A stretch of 64,000 nucleotides of DNA from Planctomycetota bacterium (GTDB taxonomy: Bacteria > Planctomycetota > PLA2): positions 204,328 to 268,327 of the forward strand of contig JAJFFF010000052.1 of assembly GCA_021776785.1 (NCBI GenBank), written 5' to 3'. The position numbers and the translations under genes were made by a program. Positions 16,540-24,954 of the stretch are shown in pieces (position 1 is the stretch's first letter; each line of letters begins with the position of its first letter). The notes under the pieces are model-generated. The model had not been told where the DNA came from, did no database searches, and saw nothing but the letters and a program-made list of their open reading frames with translations.

Positions 16540-18738
16540 ATGGGTGGACGACGGCAATTCGGAGTCACTGCAATTCTCGCAGTGGCCTTACTTGGCCTAC
16601 CGGCTTGCGGTGGCGGAGGTGGCGGAGGCGCACCCCCGACCCTGCAAGTCATACTGAACGCGCTTGAGGTCTTAACGCAACCTGCGGGCCCCTCGTCGCC
16701 GTTTGGGTCAACGGTAGGCGGCGACCGGGTGCGCATCACCGGCCAAAATTTCGCGACAGGAACGACCGCTACTTTTAACGGCGTTGCGGCCGGAATTGAA
16801 TCCATTGCGCCGACTGCGATTGTTGTGGTTTCCCCGGCGGGCGCCGAGGGCGCCGCGGACGTGGCGGTCACGGTGCCGGGCGCTGGTTCCGCGACGTTGA
16901 CCGGCGTGTTCCAGTTCATCGCGCCGCCGGTGATCCTCTCGATCGCCGCCCTGACGGGGCCGACTTCGGGCGAGAACCGGGCGCCGATCGCCGGCAACGA
17001 GACCATGGAAGTGCGCGGTCAAAACCTGCGCGCGCCGCTCGTTGTGCGTGTCGGGACGACCAACATCACGGCGACGGTGGTGGATCCCAACACCGCGACG
17101 TTTGCCGTGCCGAGCCAGTCGAACGAGGGCGCGCTCGACATCATGGTGACGACGCCGGAGGGCATGTCGTCGACGTTGACGCGCGGCCTTCTCTATACCC
17201 AAGAGTTTTCGTTGGATCGTCAAAACGACTCGCTCACGGTCGAGCGTGCGACGCACCTCTACCGTCGTGCTGGATTTGGCGCGCCGCCGGACGTGATCAA
17301 CGCCGCGGTCGCACAGGGTCTAACGGCCACGATTAACCAGCTCACCACGTTCACGAACGATAGTGCGGTTGAGGTCGAGGCCGACGAGGCTTACGGCAGG
17401 TTGGTCCTGCCGACGAACCTGGGTACGCGCCCCAACAAAGAGTGGTGGATCCACCTTCTCCAACACAACCCCAACCCGTTGCAGGAACGTCTCGCGTTTT
17501 TCTTGCACGATCACTTTGCCACGAGCGAACGCGACATGGCATCGACGTTTCGCTGGACGCTAAACCGTCAGGTCAATTCGTTCCGTCGCTTCACGCTCGC
17601 GACCACCGACACGCTCAACAACGGCGATGCGGGACTCGGCTGGAGTTGGCGCCAGATTCTGATTGAGATGGGTCGCGACCGCGCGATGCTGGATTGGTTG
17701 GACGGCCGCGTTTCGCAGCGCGGACGCCCGAACGAGAACTACGCGCGCGAGCTCTGGGAACTGTTCATGCTGGGCGAAGGTGTCGGATACACCGAGCAAG
17801 ACGTCCAGGAGGCAGCGCGCGCCTTCACCGGTTTCTACTGGTTCAACGACCGCACCGATACCACCAACGCGTTCCTCGATATTGCGTACCGTCTCACGCG
17901 GCACGACGCGGAAGAGAAGACGATCTTCGGGGTTACCGGTTTCTTCGGATACGACAACATCGCACCGTTCCTCGAGGGCGATCCGGCGGCAACGACGGAT
18001 TCGCGCGACACCGACGGCGGCATCGTCGCGCTGACTCTTCAGGAACGCCCGCAGGAGGCGTCGGAGTTTATCTGCCGCAAGCTGGCGCAGTTTTTCCTCT
18101 ACGACGCCCCGCACGAGTCCGTGGTTGACGAACTCGCGACCGCACTTCGCGCACCGGGTCCGAATCAGTGGAACTTAAAGCCGATTGTCGAAATGATCTT
18201 GCGGAGCAAGGCCATGTATTCGTCGGCGGCGATGAAGAGTCAGGTCAAGAGCCCGGTGGATTACACCATCGGATTCCTGCGCTCGACGGGCATTGATCTG
18301 GGCGAGAACGTGACGCAGAGCGCATCGCGCGTCCGGATACTGCTCGGCGAGATCGGCCAGCTCCCCTTGGAGCCGCCCGACGTGAACGGTTGGCCCAGCG
18401 GCCTGCTGTGGATGGGCGCTCAGTCCATGCTGGAGCGCGTGAACTTCTTGCGCGACGCCATCTTGACGCTCGACGACGTCTCTGCCGACATTGACCCGCT
18501 GTTGCCGCCCGCCGGCCAGCGTTCCCCGGCGCAGTTGGTCGATCACCTGGCATCGATCTTGGGCGTGCAGCTTTCGGGCAACGCGCGCACGCAATTTATA
18601 AATTACGTTACGTCGCAGTTGTCAGGGGACACGGTGGTCGCGTTCGCGTTCGACCCCGCCAATGACGCCCATCTGCGGATGAAGACGCGCGGCCTGATCT
18701 GGATGATCGCGCAGTTCTATGACGGACACCTCAACTAG
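16540..18738 (+). CDS. DUF1800 family lipoprotein with IPT/TIG domains (second copy)
   Basis: A 732-aa paralogue of the protein at 12833-14965 with the same architecture. It has a lipoprotein signal ending LPAC, a glycine-rich spacer, two IPT/TIG domains (about 30-125 and 130-225), then DUF1800 with HLYRRAGFGA, ERLAFFLHDHFATS, NENYARELWELFMLGEG, ARAFTGF and ICRKLAQFF. The start at 16540 follows CAGGAGGAA at ideal distance; an earlier in-frame ATG at 16501 lies inside the leader hairpin. Sequence identity is high in the DUF1800 region and low in the IPT region, so the domains diverged at different rates after duplication (read by eye). Confidence 0.9.
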   Translation: MGGRRQFGVTAILAVALLGLPACGGGGGGGAPPTLQVILNALEVLTQPAGPSSPFGSTVGGDRVRITGQNFATGTTATFNGVAAGIESIAPTAIVVVSPAGAEGAADVAVTVPGAGSATLTGVFQFIAPPVILSIAALTGPTSGENRAPIAGNETMEVRGQNLRAPLVVRVGTTNITATVVDPNTATFAVPSQSNEGALDIMVTTPEGMSSTLTRGLLYTQEFSLDRQNDSLTVERATHLYRRAGFGAPPDVINAAVAQGLTATINQLTTFTNDSAVEVEADEAYGRLVLPTNLGTRPNKEWWIHLLQHNPNPLQERLAFFLHDHFATSERDMASTFRWTLNRQVNSFRRFTLATTDTLNNGDAGLGWSWRQILIEMGRDRAMLDWLDGRVSQRGRPNENYARELWELFMLGEGVGYTEQDVQEAARAFTGFYWFNDRTDTTNAFLDIAYRLTRHDAEEKTIFGVTGFFGYDNIAPFLEGDPAATTDSRDTDGGIVALTLQERPQEASEFICRKLAQFFLYDAPHESVVDELATALRAPGPNQWNLKPIVEMILRSKAMYSSAAMKSQVKSPVDYTIGFLRSTGIDLGENVTQSASRVRILLGEIGQLPLEPPDVNGWPSGLLWMGAQSMLERVNFLRDAILTLDDVSADIDPLLPPAGQRSPAQLVDHLASILGVQLSGNARTQFINYVTSQLSGDTVVAFAFDPANDAHLRMKTRGLIWMIAQFYDGHLN

Positions 18739-18747
18739 GGAGCAGTG

Positions 18748-20067
18748 ATGAGTCGCAAACGCAGAATCTCCCGTCGCAGCGTACTTCGCGGTGCGGCGCT
18801 TGGGGCGGCATCCATCGCCGTTACCCCGATCTTGAGCATGAACCGGCGTGTGAGCGCGGCGCAGACCGGCATCCCAGGTCGCTTCGTCGTCGTCATCAAC
18901 ATGCTGGGCGGCGCGGATGGCCTGAACATGGTGATCCCGAGCCACCTCTCGCCGTACGTCGATCGCCGCGCCAACATTAACCTGGCGAATGAAGCCGGGT
19001 CCGGCGGTGGTCGTCCGGTGGGCGCATCCAACCACGATCTCGATGGTCGGTTCCAGCTCCACTACAACATGGGCAACATCAAGTCGATGTGGGACGAGAA
19101 TGATCTCCACATCGTGAACAAGGTCAGTTACCCGAACCCGAACCAGTCACACTTCACGAGCCAAGACATCTTCTCGTTTGGCGTGCGCGACAACTTCAGC
19201 GATGGAGACGGTCGCGGCTGGCTCGGTCGCTTCGCCGACCTGCACTGCTCCAACCCGTCCGAACCGCTCGGCGTGATCTCCGTCGGTTTGGGTCGACGGC
19301 CGGACTTCAACTCGGCCACGACCGCGCCGTTGATTCTGCGCAACGTGGCTTCGTTCCAGGTCGACCCCGACACGGAGTTTACGGATGACCACGCGCTCCG
19401 CGAGAAGGTCATGCGCGATACGTTGGGCGCGGAGGTGCCGCCGCCGGGGAACCCGACGCTCACGATCTTCGACACGTCGAAGCAAGCGTACGAACTCATT
19501 GATCGCGTCCAGAGTGAGACCGCCGAATGGGTCGATCCGGGCACGTATCCGACTTCGACTCTGGGCAACTATCTCAAGACCACGTCGCAACTGCTGCAGG
19601 GTCAGTCGTCGTTCGGCACGAAGGTGTTTTACACCGGGTTCGGCGGCTTCGATACGCACAGCAACGAGATCGGTCGTCATGCCAACTTGATGACGCAGCT
19701 CAACGACGCGGTCGGTGCGTTCCGCAACGACATGGTCGCCAAGAACAAATGGAACGACTGCATGATTGTGGTCATCTCCGAGTTCGGACGTCGCGTGTTT
19801 GAGAACGGCAGCTTCGGTACCGACCACGGCCACGGCAACGCGTTTCTGCTCATGGGCGGCCGCGTAAAGGGTCGCTTGGATGCGGGTAGCGGATTGTCGG
19901 CAGAGATCATCGAGTCCGATATCGACACGGAGAACTTCGTCCCGTTCGCGGTGGACTTCCGCGACATCTATTCGGAGCTTCTCCTCGATCACCTGGGCGT
20001 GGATCCGTCGGGGATCTTCCCGGATCCGACGTTTACGCCGGACCCGTCCGCCCTCAATATCGTTTAG
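18748..20067 (+). CDS. DUF1501 family Tat-exported protein (second copy)
   Basis: A 439-aa paralogue of 14983-16242. It has a twin-arginine signal SRRSVLRGAALGAAS and the same landmarks: MLGGADGLNMVIP, SHFTSQDIFSFG, FGGFDTHSNE and SEFGRR...NGSFGTDHGHGNA. Compared with copy 1 it has an extra glycine-rich insertion near residue 80 and a longer C terminus. ATG at 18748 sits 5 nt after GGGAG; a GTG immediately before is possible. The gene follows its DUF1800 partner by 9 bp and is closed by a strong terminator. Confidence 0.9.
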   Translation: MSRKRRISRRSVLRGAALGAASIAVTPILSMNRRVSAAQTGIPGRFVVVINMLGGADGLNMVIPSHLSPYVDRRANINLANEAGSGGGRPVGASNHDLDGRFQLHYNMGNIKSMWDENDLHIVNKVSYPNPNQSHFTSQDIFSFGVRDNFSDGDGRGWLGRFADLHCSNPSEPLGVISVGLGRRPDFNSATTAPLILRNVASFQVDPDTEFTDDHALREKVMRDTLGAEVPPPGNPTLTIFDTSKQAYELIDRVQSETAEWVDPGTYPTSTLGNYLKTTSQLLQGQSSFGTKVFYTGFGGFDTHSNEIGRHANLMTQLNDAVGAFRNDMVAKNKWNDCMIVVISEFGRRVFENGSFGTDHGHGNAFLLMGGRVKGRLDAGSGLSAEIIESDIDTENFVPFAVDFRDIYSELLLDHLGVDPSGIFPDPTFTPDPSALNIV

Positions 20068-20106
20068 ACGTAAGGCGAGCTGAGTAGCTTCGATGCTGGC
20101 TCGTTA

Positions 20107-20146
20107 GAAGCCGGAGACACCGCATGTGTTTCCGGCTTCTTCTTTT
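20107..20146 (+). terminator. Intrinsic terminator after second DUF1800/DUF1501 operon
   Basis: GAAGCCGGAGACAC (20107-20120), a CGCAT loop and GTGTTTCCGGCTTC (20126-20139) form a 14-bp stem with one G-U pair, followed by a T-rich run. Confidence 0.92.
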
Positions 20147-20182
20147 GATGTCGCCGGTCGCGGCGCTGAGTAGACTACGGCG

Positions 20183-20701
20183 ATGAAGCGGCGCATTGTG
20201 ATCCTCTCGACCGGCGGCACGATCGAGAAGACTTACGACGAGCTCCAGGGTGTGTTGCACAACAGGCTAAGCGTGCTCGACATCATGCTCGCGACCTTGC
20301 AGTTGGAAGGCGTGGAGATCGTGCGCGTCCCCTTGATGAACAAGGACAGCTTGGAGATGACGGCCTCCGACCACACGCTGATCGCAGAGACCGCGCAGAG
20401 CATGACGAAGGAACACGACGGCGTCGTCATCGTGCACGGCACCGATCGGCTCGCGCAAACCGGCGAACGTTGTGTCGCGGTGATGAGCGTGCCGCGCGTT
20501 CCGGTCGTCTTGACCGGTGCGATGAAGCCCTACATCATGCGCACTTCGGACGCGGCGCAAAATCTGACCGAGGCGCTCTTGGCCGTGCAGATCGTCGCGC
20601 CGGGCGTCTATGTCGCGATGCACAACAAGGTCCTTGCGTTCCCGGGTGTGACGAAAGATCGCGCCCATGGGACGTTCGTGAAGGCCGACCCGCAGCCGTA
20701 G
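20183..20701 (+). CDS. Short asparaginase-domain protein
   Basis: A 172-aa protein corresponding only to the N-terminal catalytic domain of type I/II L-asparaginases (full-length enzymes are about 330 aa). The two catalytic threonine motifs are present: TGGTIE (residues 10-15) and VHGTDRLAQT (near 84-93), as is VVLTGAMKP. The C-terminal domain is absent but the ORF ends cleanly, and a family of such short proteins exists in other bacteria, so it is probably not a fragment. Asparaginase activity is uncertain because active enzymes complete their site from a neighbouring subunit. It appears to be a single gene. Confidence 0.75.
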   Translation: MKRRIVILSTGGTIEKTYDELQGVLHNRLSVLDIMLATLQLEGVEIVRVPLMNKDSLEMTASDHTLIAETAQSMTKEHDGVVIVHGTDRLAQTGERCVAVMSVPRVPVVLTGAMKPYIMRTSDAAQNLTEALLAVQIVAPGVYVAMHNKVLAFPGVTKDRAHGTFVKADPQP

Positions 20702-20801
20702 ATCGCGAGGACCTCAGCGATTTTTCGGCGCCATTTGCCTATGTCGTCAACCGGTTCCCTTGGTCGTTAAGATTGGCGCGGTCTTAAAGAAGGAGAACCA
20801 A

Positions 20802-21362
20802 ATGAGTAAGTCAGCACTATGGATGGTCGCCCTGCTTATCGGCAGCGGCGTTTGGGTCGGCGTATCGGTCGCCGAAGAGAAAGAAAAAGAAGAGGAGATG
20901 GCCGGCGCCGGCATGCCGGAATGGGTCAAGCTCACAGACGATCACAACGAGCTCAAGAAGTTCGTCGGCAAATGGAAAGCGTCGAGCCCCATGATGAGCG
21001 GGACGTCCAAGACGGAAATGATGCACGGCGGTCGTTTTGTCCGCGCGCACTTCAGCGGAACGGCTGAGGGTTTTGAGATGAAGGGCGAGTGGACGTGTGG
21101 CTACAGCCCGGCGCTCAAGAAGTTTCAGTCGGTTTGGATGGACTCGTTTTCCCCGCACGTCTACACCGCGACCGGCGTGAAAGGCGAAGACGGGAAGATC
21201 ACGTTCATGGGCACCGACCCGGACATGATGACCGGCGCGATGGGGCCCGCGAAGATGGTGATCGAATGGAAAGACAAAGACACCTATGTCATGTCGTTTT
21301 TCGTGACGAAAGACGGCGAACTCGCCCCGCATGGAATGTTCACGTACACGCGTGTGAAGTAG
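20802..21362 (+). CDS. DUF1579 family secreted protein
   Basis: A 186-aa protein with a signal peptide (residues 1-24, ending SVAEE) and a charged EKEKEEEM spacer. The DUF1579 domain runs from about residue 40, with LKKFVGKWKA near its start and GYSPALKKFQSVWMDS in the middle, which gives the characteristic lipocalin-like beta-rich fold. Function is unknown. The ATG at 20802 has AAGGAGAA at good distance; an earlier GTG-type start lacks this. It is methionine-rich (MMSGTSKTEMMHGG). A terminator follows. Confidence 0.78.
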   Translation: MSKSALWMVALLIGSGVWVGVSVAEEKEKEEEMAGAGMPEWVKLTDDHNELKKFVGKWKASSPMMSGTSKTEMMHGGRFVRAHFSGTAEGFEMKGEWTCGYSPALKKFQSVWMDSFSPHVYTATGVKGEDGKITFMGTDPDMMTGAMGPAKMVIEWKDKDTYVMSFFVTKDGELAPHGMFTYTRVK

Positions 21363-21383
21363 ACGCGAGCGTTGTTCGTTTTG

Positions 21384-21422
21384 AAATGGACGCCCGGCGA
21401 TATGCCAGGCGTCCATTTTTTT
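21384..21422 (+). terminator. Intrinsic terminator after DUF1579 gene
   Basis: AAATGGACGCC...GGC loops back on GCC...GGCGTCCATTT (stem 21384-21418, one internal mismatch), followed by a T run. The A-rich left flank also makes it usable for mqnD on the opposite strand. Confidence 0.9.
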
Positions 21423-21432
21423 GTTCGCGCCG

Positions 21433-22215
21433 TCAATACGCAAAGATGGGCAGATCGGAAGCAGCGAACACGCCCTCGGCGCGCCCAAAAGCGAGTAACT
21501 GTTCCACCGCACTTTTGTCGAGGTGTTTGGTGTACTCGTTCACGTAGAGCTCGATGTGACGGCGAATCACCTGCGGCTCCATCTCTTGCGCGTGCTGGCG
21601 GACATATTCGATGGTCCCGTCCGGACGTCGAAAGGCCTGTTCGACGCTCGCTCGAATCGTTTGGTCGATGTCTTCCGCCACTTCGGGTCCGAGCGCGCGG
21701 CGAATGGCGATCGCGCCCAGCGGCAACGGCGCCTTGGTGCGCGCCTCCCACACTTCGCCCAGGTCGGCGAGCTGGCAGAGACCGCGTTCTGCAAACGTGA
21801 AGCGCCCCTCGTGGATCAAAACGCCGGCCGCCACGTCGCCGGTGCGCACGGCGTCTTCGATCTTGTCGAAGCGCATCGGCACGGTTTCGAACACGCCGAG
21901 TTGCCGCAACAACAACGCGGCGGTCGTGCGTTCGCCGGGGATCGCGACCGGGCTCACTACGGGCCCCGGTTCGCGCCCGACGACTAAGGGGCCCACGCCG
22001 AACCCCGCCGCACCGCCGGCGTAAAGGAGCGCGTAGTCCTCTTGGATACGCGGGTAGGCGGCGACCGAAATCTTGGTGATGTCGGCTTCGCCCCGCTCCG
22101 CCCGCTGGTTGAGTTCTTCGACGTCTTCTAAGACGAAGTGATACGCGCCGCTCTGAACCAACTGATGAAACGCAAACGTGTCGTTGGGGCACGGCGAGAT
22201 GGCGATGGTCAGCAC
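21433..22215 (-). CDS. mqnD: 1,4-dihydroxy-6-naphthoate synthase (menaquinone, futalosine pathway)
   Basis: A 260-aa enzyme that converts cyclic dehypoxanthine futalosine to 1,4-dihydroxy-6-naphthoate in the futalosine route to menaquinone. The N terminus, LTIAISPCPNDTFAFH, is diagnostic of MqnD, and VAAGVLIHEGRFTF contains the family's conserved His. The start is GTG at 22215, overlapping the last 7 nt of mqnB, which dictates this start over a much longer open frame. MqnA, MqnC and MqnE are not in the window, so the pathway is scattered. Confidence 0.92.
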   Translation of the reverse strand: MLTIAISPCPNDTFAFHQLVQSGAYHFVLEDVEELNQRAERGEADITKISVAAYPRIQEDYALLYAGGAAGFGVGPLVVGREPGPVVSPVAIPGERTTAALLLRQLGVFETVPMRFDKIEDAVRTGDVAAGVLIHEGRFTFAERGLCQLADLGEVWEARTKAPLPLGAIAIRRALGPEVAEDIDQTIRASVEQAFRRPDGTIEYVRQHAQEMEPQVIRRHIELYVNEYTKHLDKSAVEQLLAFGRAEGVFAASDLPIFAY

Positions 22216-22832
22216 GATTCGATCCACGCGAGCAACGAACGCTGCGCCGCGTCCGCAGCCTCTTGCAGTCGCCACTTGTCGCGATCGCGGTCGCCGACCG
22301 GGTTGGAGATGCCGCGCAGTTCGCCGCACAACGATCCAAACTCGCGCGCGATCTCCACGACCGCCGCACCCTCCATCGATTCGACCGCGCCGCCCGTGCG
22401 GTTCACCATCAACCGTGCCGTGGCGTCGGTGCCGGTGCAGGTGGCGCGCGTGACAAACGGAACCCGCCGTCCGCCAAGATCGATCTCGAGCGGATACATG
22501 CGTTCGGCAAAACCGAGGTCGGAGGCGTGGAGAAAACCGTCCGGCGTTTCGGCGCCCAGGTCGGCGAACTGTTCGCTCGCGGCGCACGCAACGTCCAGCA
22601 CCTGGAGACCCGATCCGGGATACGCGCCGCCGACGCCGCAGATCACGACGCGGGCGCTTGGCCTCTCGAGGAGCGCGCGCGTGACCGCGGAGGCGGCGCG
22701 GACCGGGCCGACGCCAGTGCGGACAAGCCTCACGAAAACGCCGCCGACGCGACCGCCGTTTTCTCCGAGCGCGGCTCGCAACAACCCGTCTTCAAGGGCG
22801 GTCGCAGTGCAGATCAACAGCGAATCGTCCAC
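22209..22832 (-). CDS. mqnB: Futalosine hydrolase
   Basis: A 207-aa nucleosidase of the phosphorylase/MTAN fold that removes hypoxanthine from futalosine. GVGPVRAASAV, VVICGVGGAYPGSGL and VESMEGAAVVEIA (purine and ribose site with the catalytic acid region) are visible, and it is encoded in overlap with mqnD, which separates it from ordinary MTA/SAH nucleosidases. The start is GTG at 22832. The 227 bp upstream to 23060 contain no recognised gene. Confidence 0.88.
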   Translation of the reverse strand: MDDSLLICTATALEDGLLRAALGENGGRVGGVFVRLVRTGVGPVRAASAVTRALLERPSARVVICGVGGAYPGSGLQVLDVACAASEQFADLGAETPDGFLHASDLGFAERMYPLEIDLGGRRVPFVTRATCTGTDATARLMVNRTGGAVESMEGAAVVEIAREFGSLCGELRGISNPVGDRDRDKWRLQEAADAAQRSLLAWIESC

Positions 22833-23059
22833 GGTGCCACCTTACCTGGGTGCTCGTACGCCCTCGATTTTTACGGGGGTGCCCCAAAACGAGGACGCGA
22901 CTGAACGGACCCAAATGCCGATAGATGAACGGCCACCTGGCCTCGATGGTGTCGGAATTCGACATCGAGCAGTCGCCATCAAAGAGGCGGCCCAGACGTA
23001 GACAGGGCGTTCTGGCCGCGGTCGCGAATAGAGGTAGGCCTAAGTTGGAGATCTAAGGA

Positions 23060-23785
23060 ATGAGCAAACTACTATTGGTACTCGCCCTCTTTGCGGCCCC
23101 CGGCTGCGGCGCGGCGGCTCTGGTGCTCTTTGGCGCCGTCGAAGCCGACGCTTTGGTCGATAACTTCGAAGCCGGCATCGAAGCCCAACAACTCATGACG
23201 GAGTACGTCATGCTGATTGGGCGCGGCGAAATTGACGTCGCCTCGATCGAGGGTGCTGTGTATGTGGCGCCGTCTGCCGAGAACAACTGGGTGGGCTCGC
23301 TGGATGTCACCGGCGGCACGTTCCCGTTCGGCGTTGGCGACTTCAACCTTGCGTTCACGTCTGCCGGTGACGGCGGTCCCGTCGATCCGTTGACGACGGA
23401 TCTATCCGACGACGTCAACGTCACGATCGATGCGGACTTCGGTTTCATCGGTCGCAGCCTCGGCGACGAGTCGCTGAGTGCGACGGGAACGTTTGATGTG
23501 ACGTCGATCCAGAACACGGTCGACGACTTGGACGCCACCATCGATGGCGTGTTCAACCTGCGGCACGACGGGTACGAGTTCGACCTTGTCGCCAACCAGG
23601 TGGACGTCGGCCTCGACATCATCGCGGGCAGCCTGACCGATATCACCGGTCGGCTCAACGGCAGCGTGGACATCCCGAACTTCGCGTTTGATGCGGACTT
23701 CACGCTGGACGGCGTGGGCGACGCGTTCCATGTTGCGATCGACGCGGCCGCCACGACGATCGGCTACACGCTCAACATCTTCTAA
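23060..23785 (+). CDS. Putative lipoprotein of unknown function, beta-rich
   Basis: A 241-aa protein with a lipoprotein-like signal (MSKLLLVLALFAAPGC) and AAGGA directly upstream. The mature part is acidic and rich in D, G, V and T with alternating hydrophobic residues, for example VDDLDATIDGVFNL and DVGLDIIAGSLTDITGRLNGS, which suggests a beta-solenoid or barrel. No family is recognised. A GC-rich hairpin follows and the next gene converges, so it is a single-gene unit. Confidence 0.6.
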   Translation: MSKLLLVLALFAAPGCGAAALVLFGAVEADALVDNFEAGIEAQQLMTEYVMLIGRGEIDVASIEGAVYVAPSAENNWVGSLDVTGGTFPFGVGDFNLAFTSAGDGGPVDPLTTDLSDDVNVTIDADFGFIGRSLGDESLSATGTFDVTSIQNTVDDLDATIDGVFNLRHDGYEFDLVANQVDVGLDIIAGSLTDITGRLNGSVDIPNFAFDADFTLDGVGDAFHVAIDAAATTIGYTLNIF

Positions 23786-23825
23786 CAGCCATAGACGGCG
23801 GGGTCCGCCCCCGAATCGTAGAGCG

Positions 23826-23860
23826 CGCCGCGCGGCCCTCCGGTCGCGCGGCGTTGGCAT
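23826..23860. terminator. Hairpin between convergent genes
   Basis: CGCCGCGCG (23826-23834) pairs perfectly with CGCGCGGCG (23845-23853) in the gap between convergent genes. There is only a weak T-rich tail on the plus strand (TTGGCATTTC). It is a possible shared terminator. Confidence 0.5.
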
Positions 23861-23874
23861 TTCTCCGACTGGCC

Positions 23875-24303
23875 CTAGGCGTCGTCGCGGATCAGGATGG
23901 ACTCAAGCGCCGCGCGGATGTGCGGCGGCGGAGGCGTCGGGCGGAACGTGTCCATGTTGACGCATGCGGTCACGACGTCGGCCTGGCAGTGCACCTTATT
24001 CGTTTCGCGGTTGACGAAGCGGTAGCGAATCGTGACCGACGTTGTGCCGATGCGCGCGATGCCGACGTGGATGTCTACGGGATCTCCGAACGTGACCGGG
24101 ATCTTGAAGTCGGAGTCGATGTGAACGGCGGGGAACCCGATCTTGTCCTCTTGGATGACGACGTGATACGGCCGCCCGATGCTGTCCCACCACTGTTCCA
24201 TGGCCACGTGAAACGCGTGGAAAAAACGCGGGTAGTAAAAGATCCCCGCGTTGTCGACATCGGCGAATCGCACGTCGTAAGGCGTCACGAACATGGCCGC
24301 CAT
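23875..24303 (-). CDS. Hotdog-fold acyl-CoA thioesterase (4HBT/YbgC-like)
   Basis: A 142-aa single hotdog domain that hydrolyses an acyl-CoA of unknown chain. The motif YDVRFADVDNAGIFYYPRFF carries the catalytic Asp of the 4-hydroxybenzoyl-CoA thioesterase family, and IRYRFVNRETNKV the central strand region. Starts are possible at 24312 (GTG), 24303 (ATG) and 24294 (ATG); 24303 is chosen because GGGG lies just upstream. It is divergent from the flavin reductase-like gene, with starts 25 bp apart. Confidence 0.85.
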   Translation of the reverse strand: MAAMFVTPYDVRFADVDNAGIFYYPRFFHAFHVAMEQWWDSIGRPYHVVIQEDKIGFPAVHIDSDFKIPVTFGDPVDIHVGIARIGTTSVTIRYRFVNRETNKVHCQADVVTACVNMDTFRPTPPPPHIRAALESILIRDDA

Positions 24304-24328
24304 TATCCCCACGGTCTAAGGTATCGGC

Positions 24329-24949
24329 ATGCAAATCGATCCTGCGTCTCTCGATCGCGTCGCGACGTATCGGCTCATGATTTCGGCGATCGTGCCGCGT
24401 CCGATTGCGTGGGTCTCGACGCTCAGCCGGGACGGCGTGGCTAACGCGGCGCCGTTCTCGTATTTTCAAGCGCTTGGGAGCAACCCGCCTTCGCTGATGA
24501 TCGCCGCGGGAAATCGGCGCAGCGGCGAACCCAAGGACACGGTGCGCAACATCGTGGCGACGGGTGAATTCGTCGTCAATGTCGTGAGTGAGGCATCGGC
24601 GGTCTCGATGGTTCACACGTCGGTGGACTTCGATCCGCAGACGAGCGAATTCGACGAAGTGGGCTTGCAGCGTGAGCCGAGTATCAAGGTGGCGCCGCCG
24701 CGCATCCGCGAGTGCCTGGTGTCGATGGAGTGCGAGCTTGATCGTGTCCTTGAGATTGCGGGCAGCAACGTGTGCGTCGGGCGCATCGTGTTGTTCCATG
24801 TTGCCGACGGCCTTCTCGACGACAACCACACGATTGATGCGGCCAAGCTGCGGCCGCTCGGCCGGCTCGGCGGTAGCGGGTACGCGCCTTTGCGCGAGGT
24901 CTTAGAGATCGATCGTGAGCGGCGCGTGGCGTCGCGGCCCGTTGAGTAG
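24329..24949 (+). CDS. Flavin reductase-like FMN-binding protein
   Basis: A 206-aa split-barrel protein of the flavin reductase/DIM6 family. ISAIVPRPIAWVST (residues 18-31) and AAPFSYFQALGSNPPSLMIA (about 40-59) are the conserved FMN-phosphate-binding segments, and DTVRNIVATGEFVVNVV is equally typical. Members bind FMN and reduce it or act with a partner oxygenase; the partner is not evident. Converges on the SGNH hydrolase gene with 5 bp between their stops. Confidence 0.85.
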   Translation: MQIDPASLDRVATYRLMISAIVPRPIAWVSTLSRDGVANAAPFSYFQALGSNPPSLMIAAGNRRSGEPKDTVRNIVATGEFVVNVVSEASAVSMVHTSVDFDPQTSEFDEVGLQREPSIKVAPPRIRECLVSMECELDRVLEIAGSNVCVGRIVLFHVADGLLDDNHTIDAAKLRPLGRLGGSGYAPLREVLEIDRERRVASRPVE

Positions 24950-24954
24950 CGACC

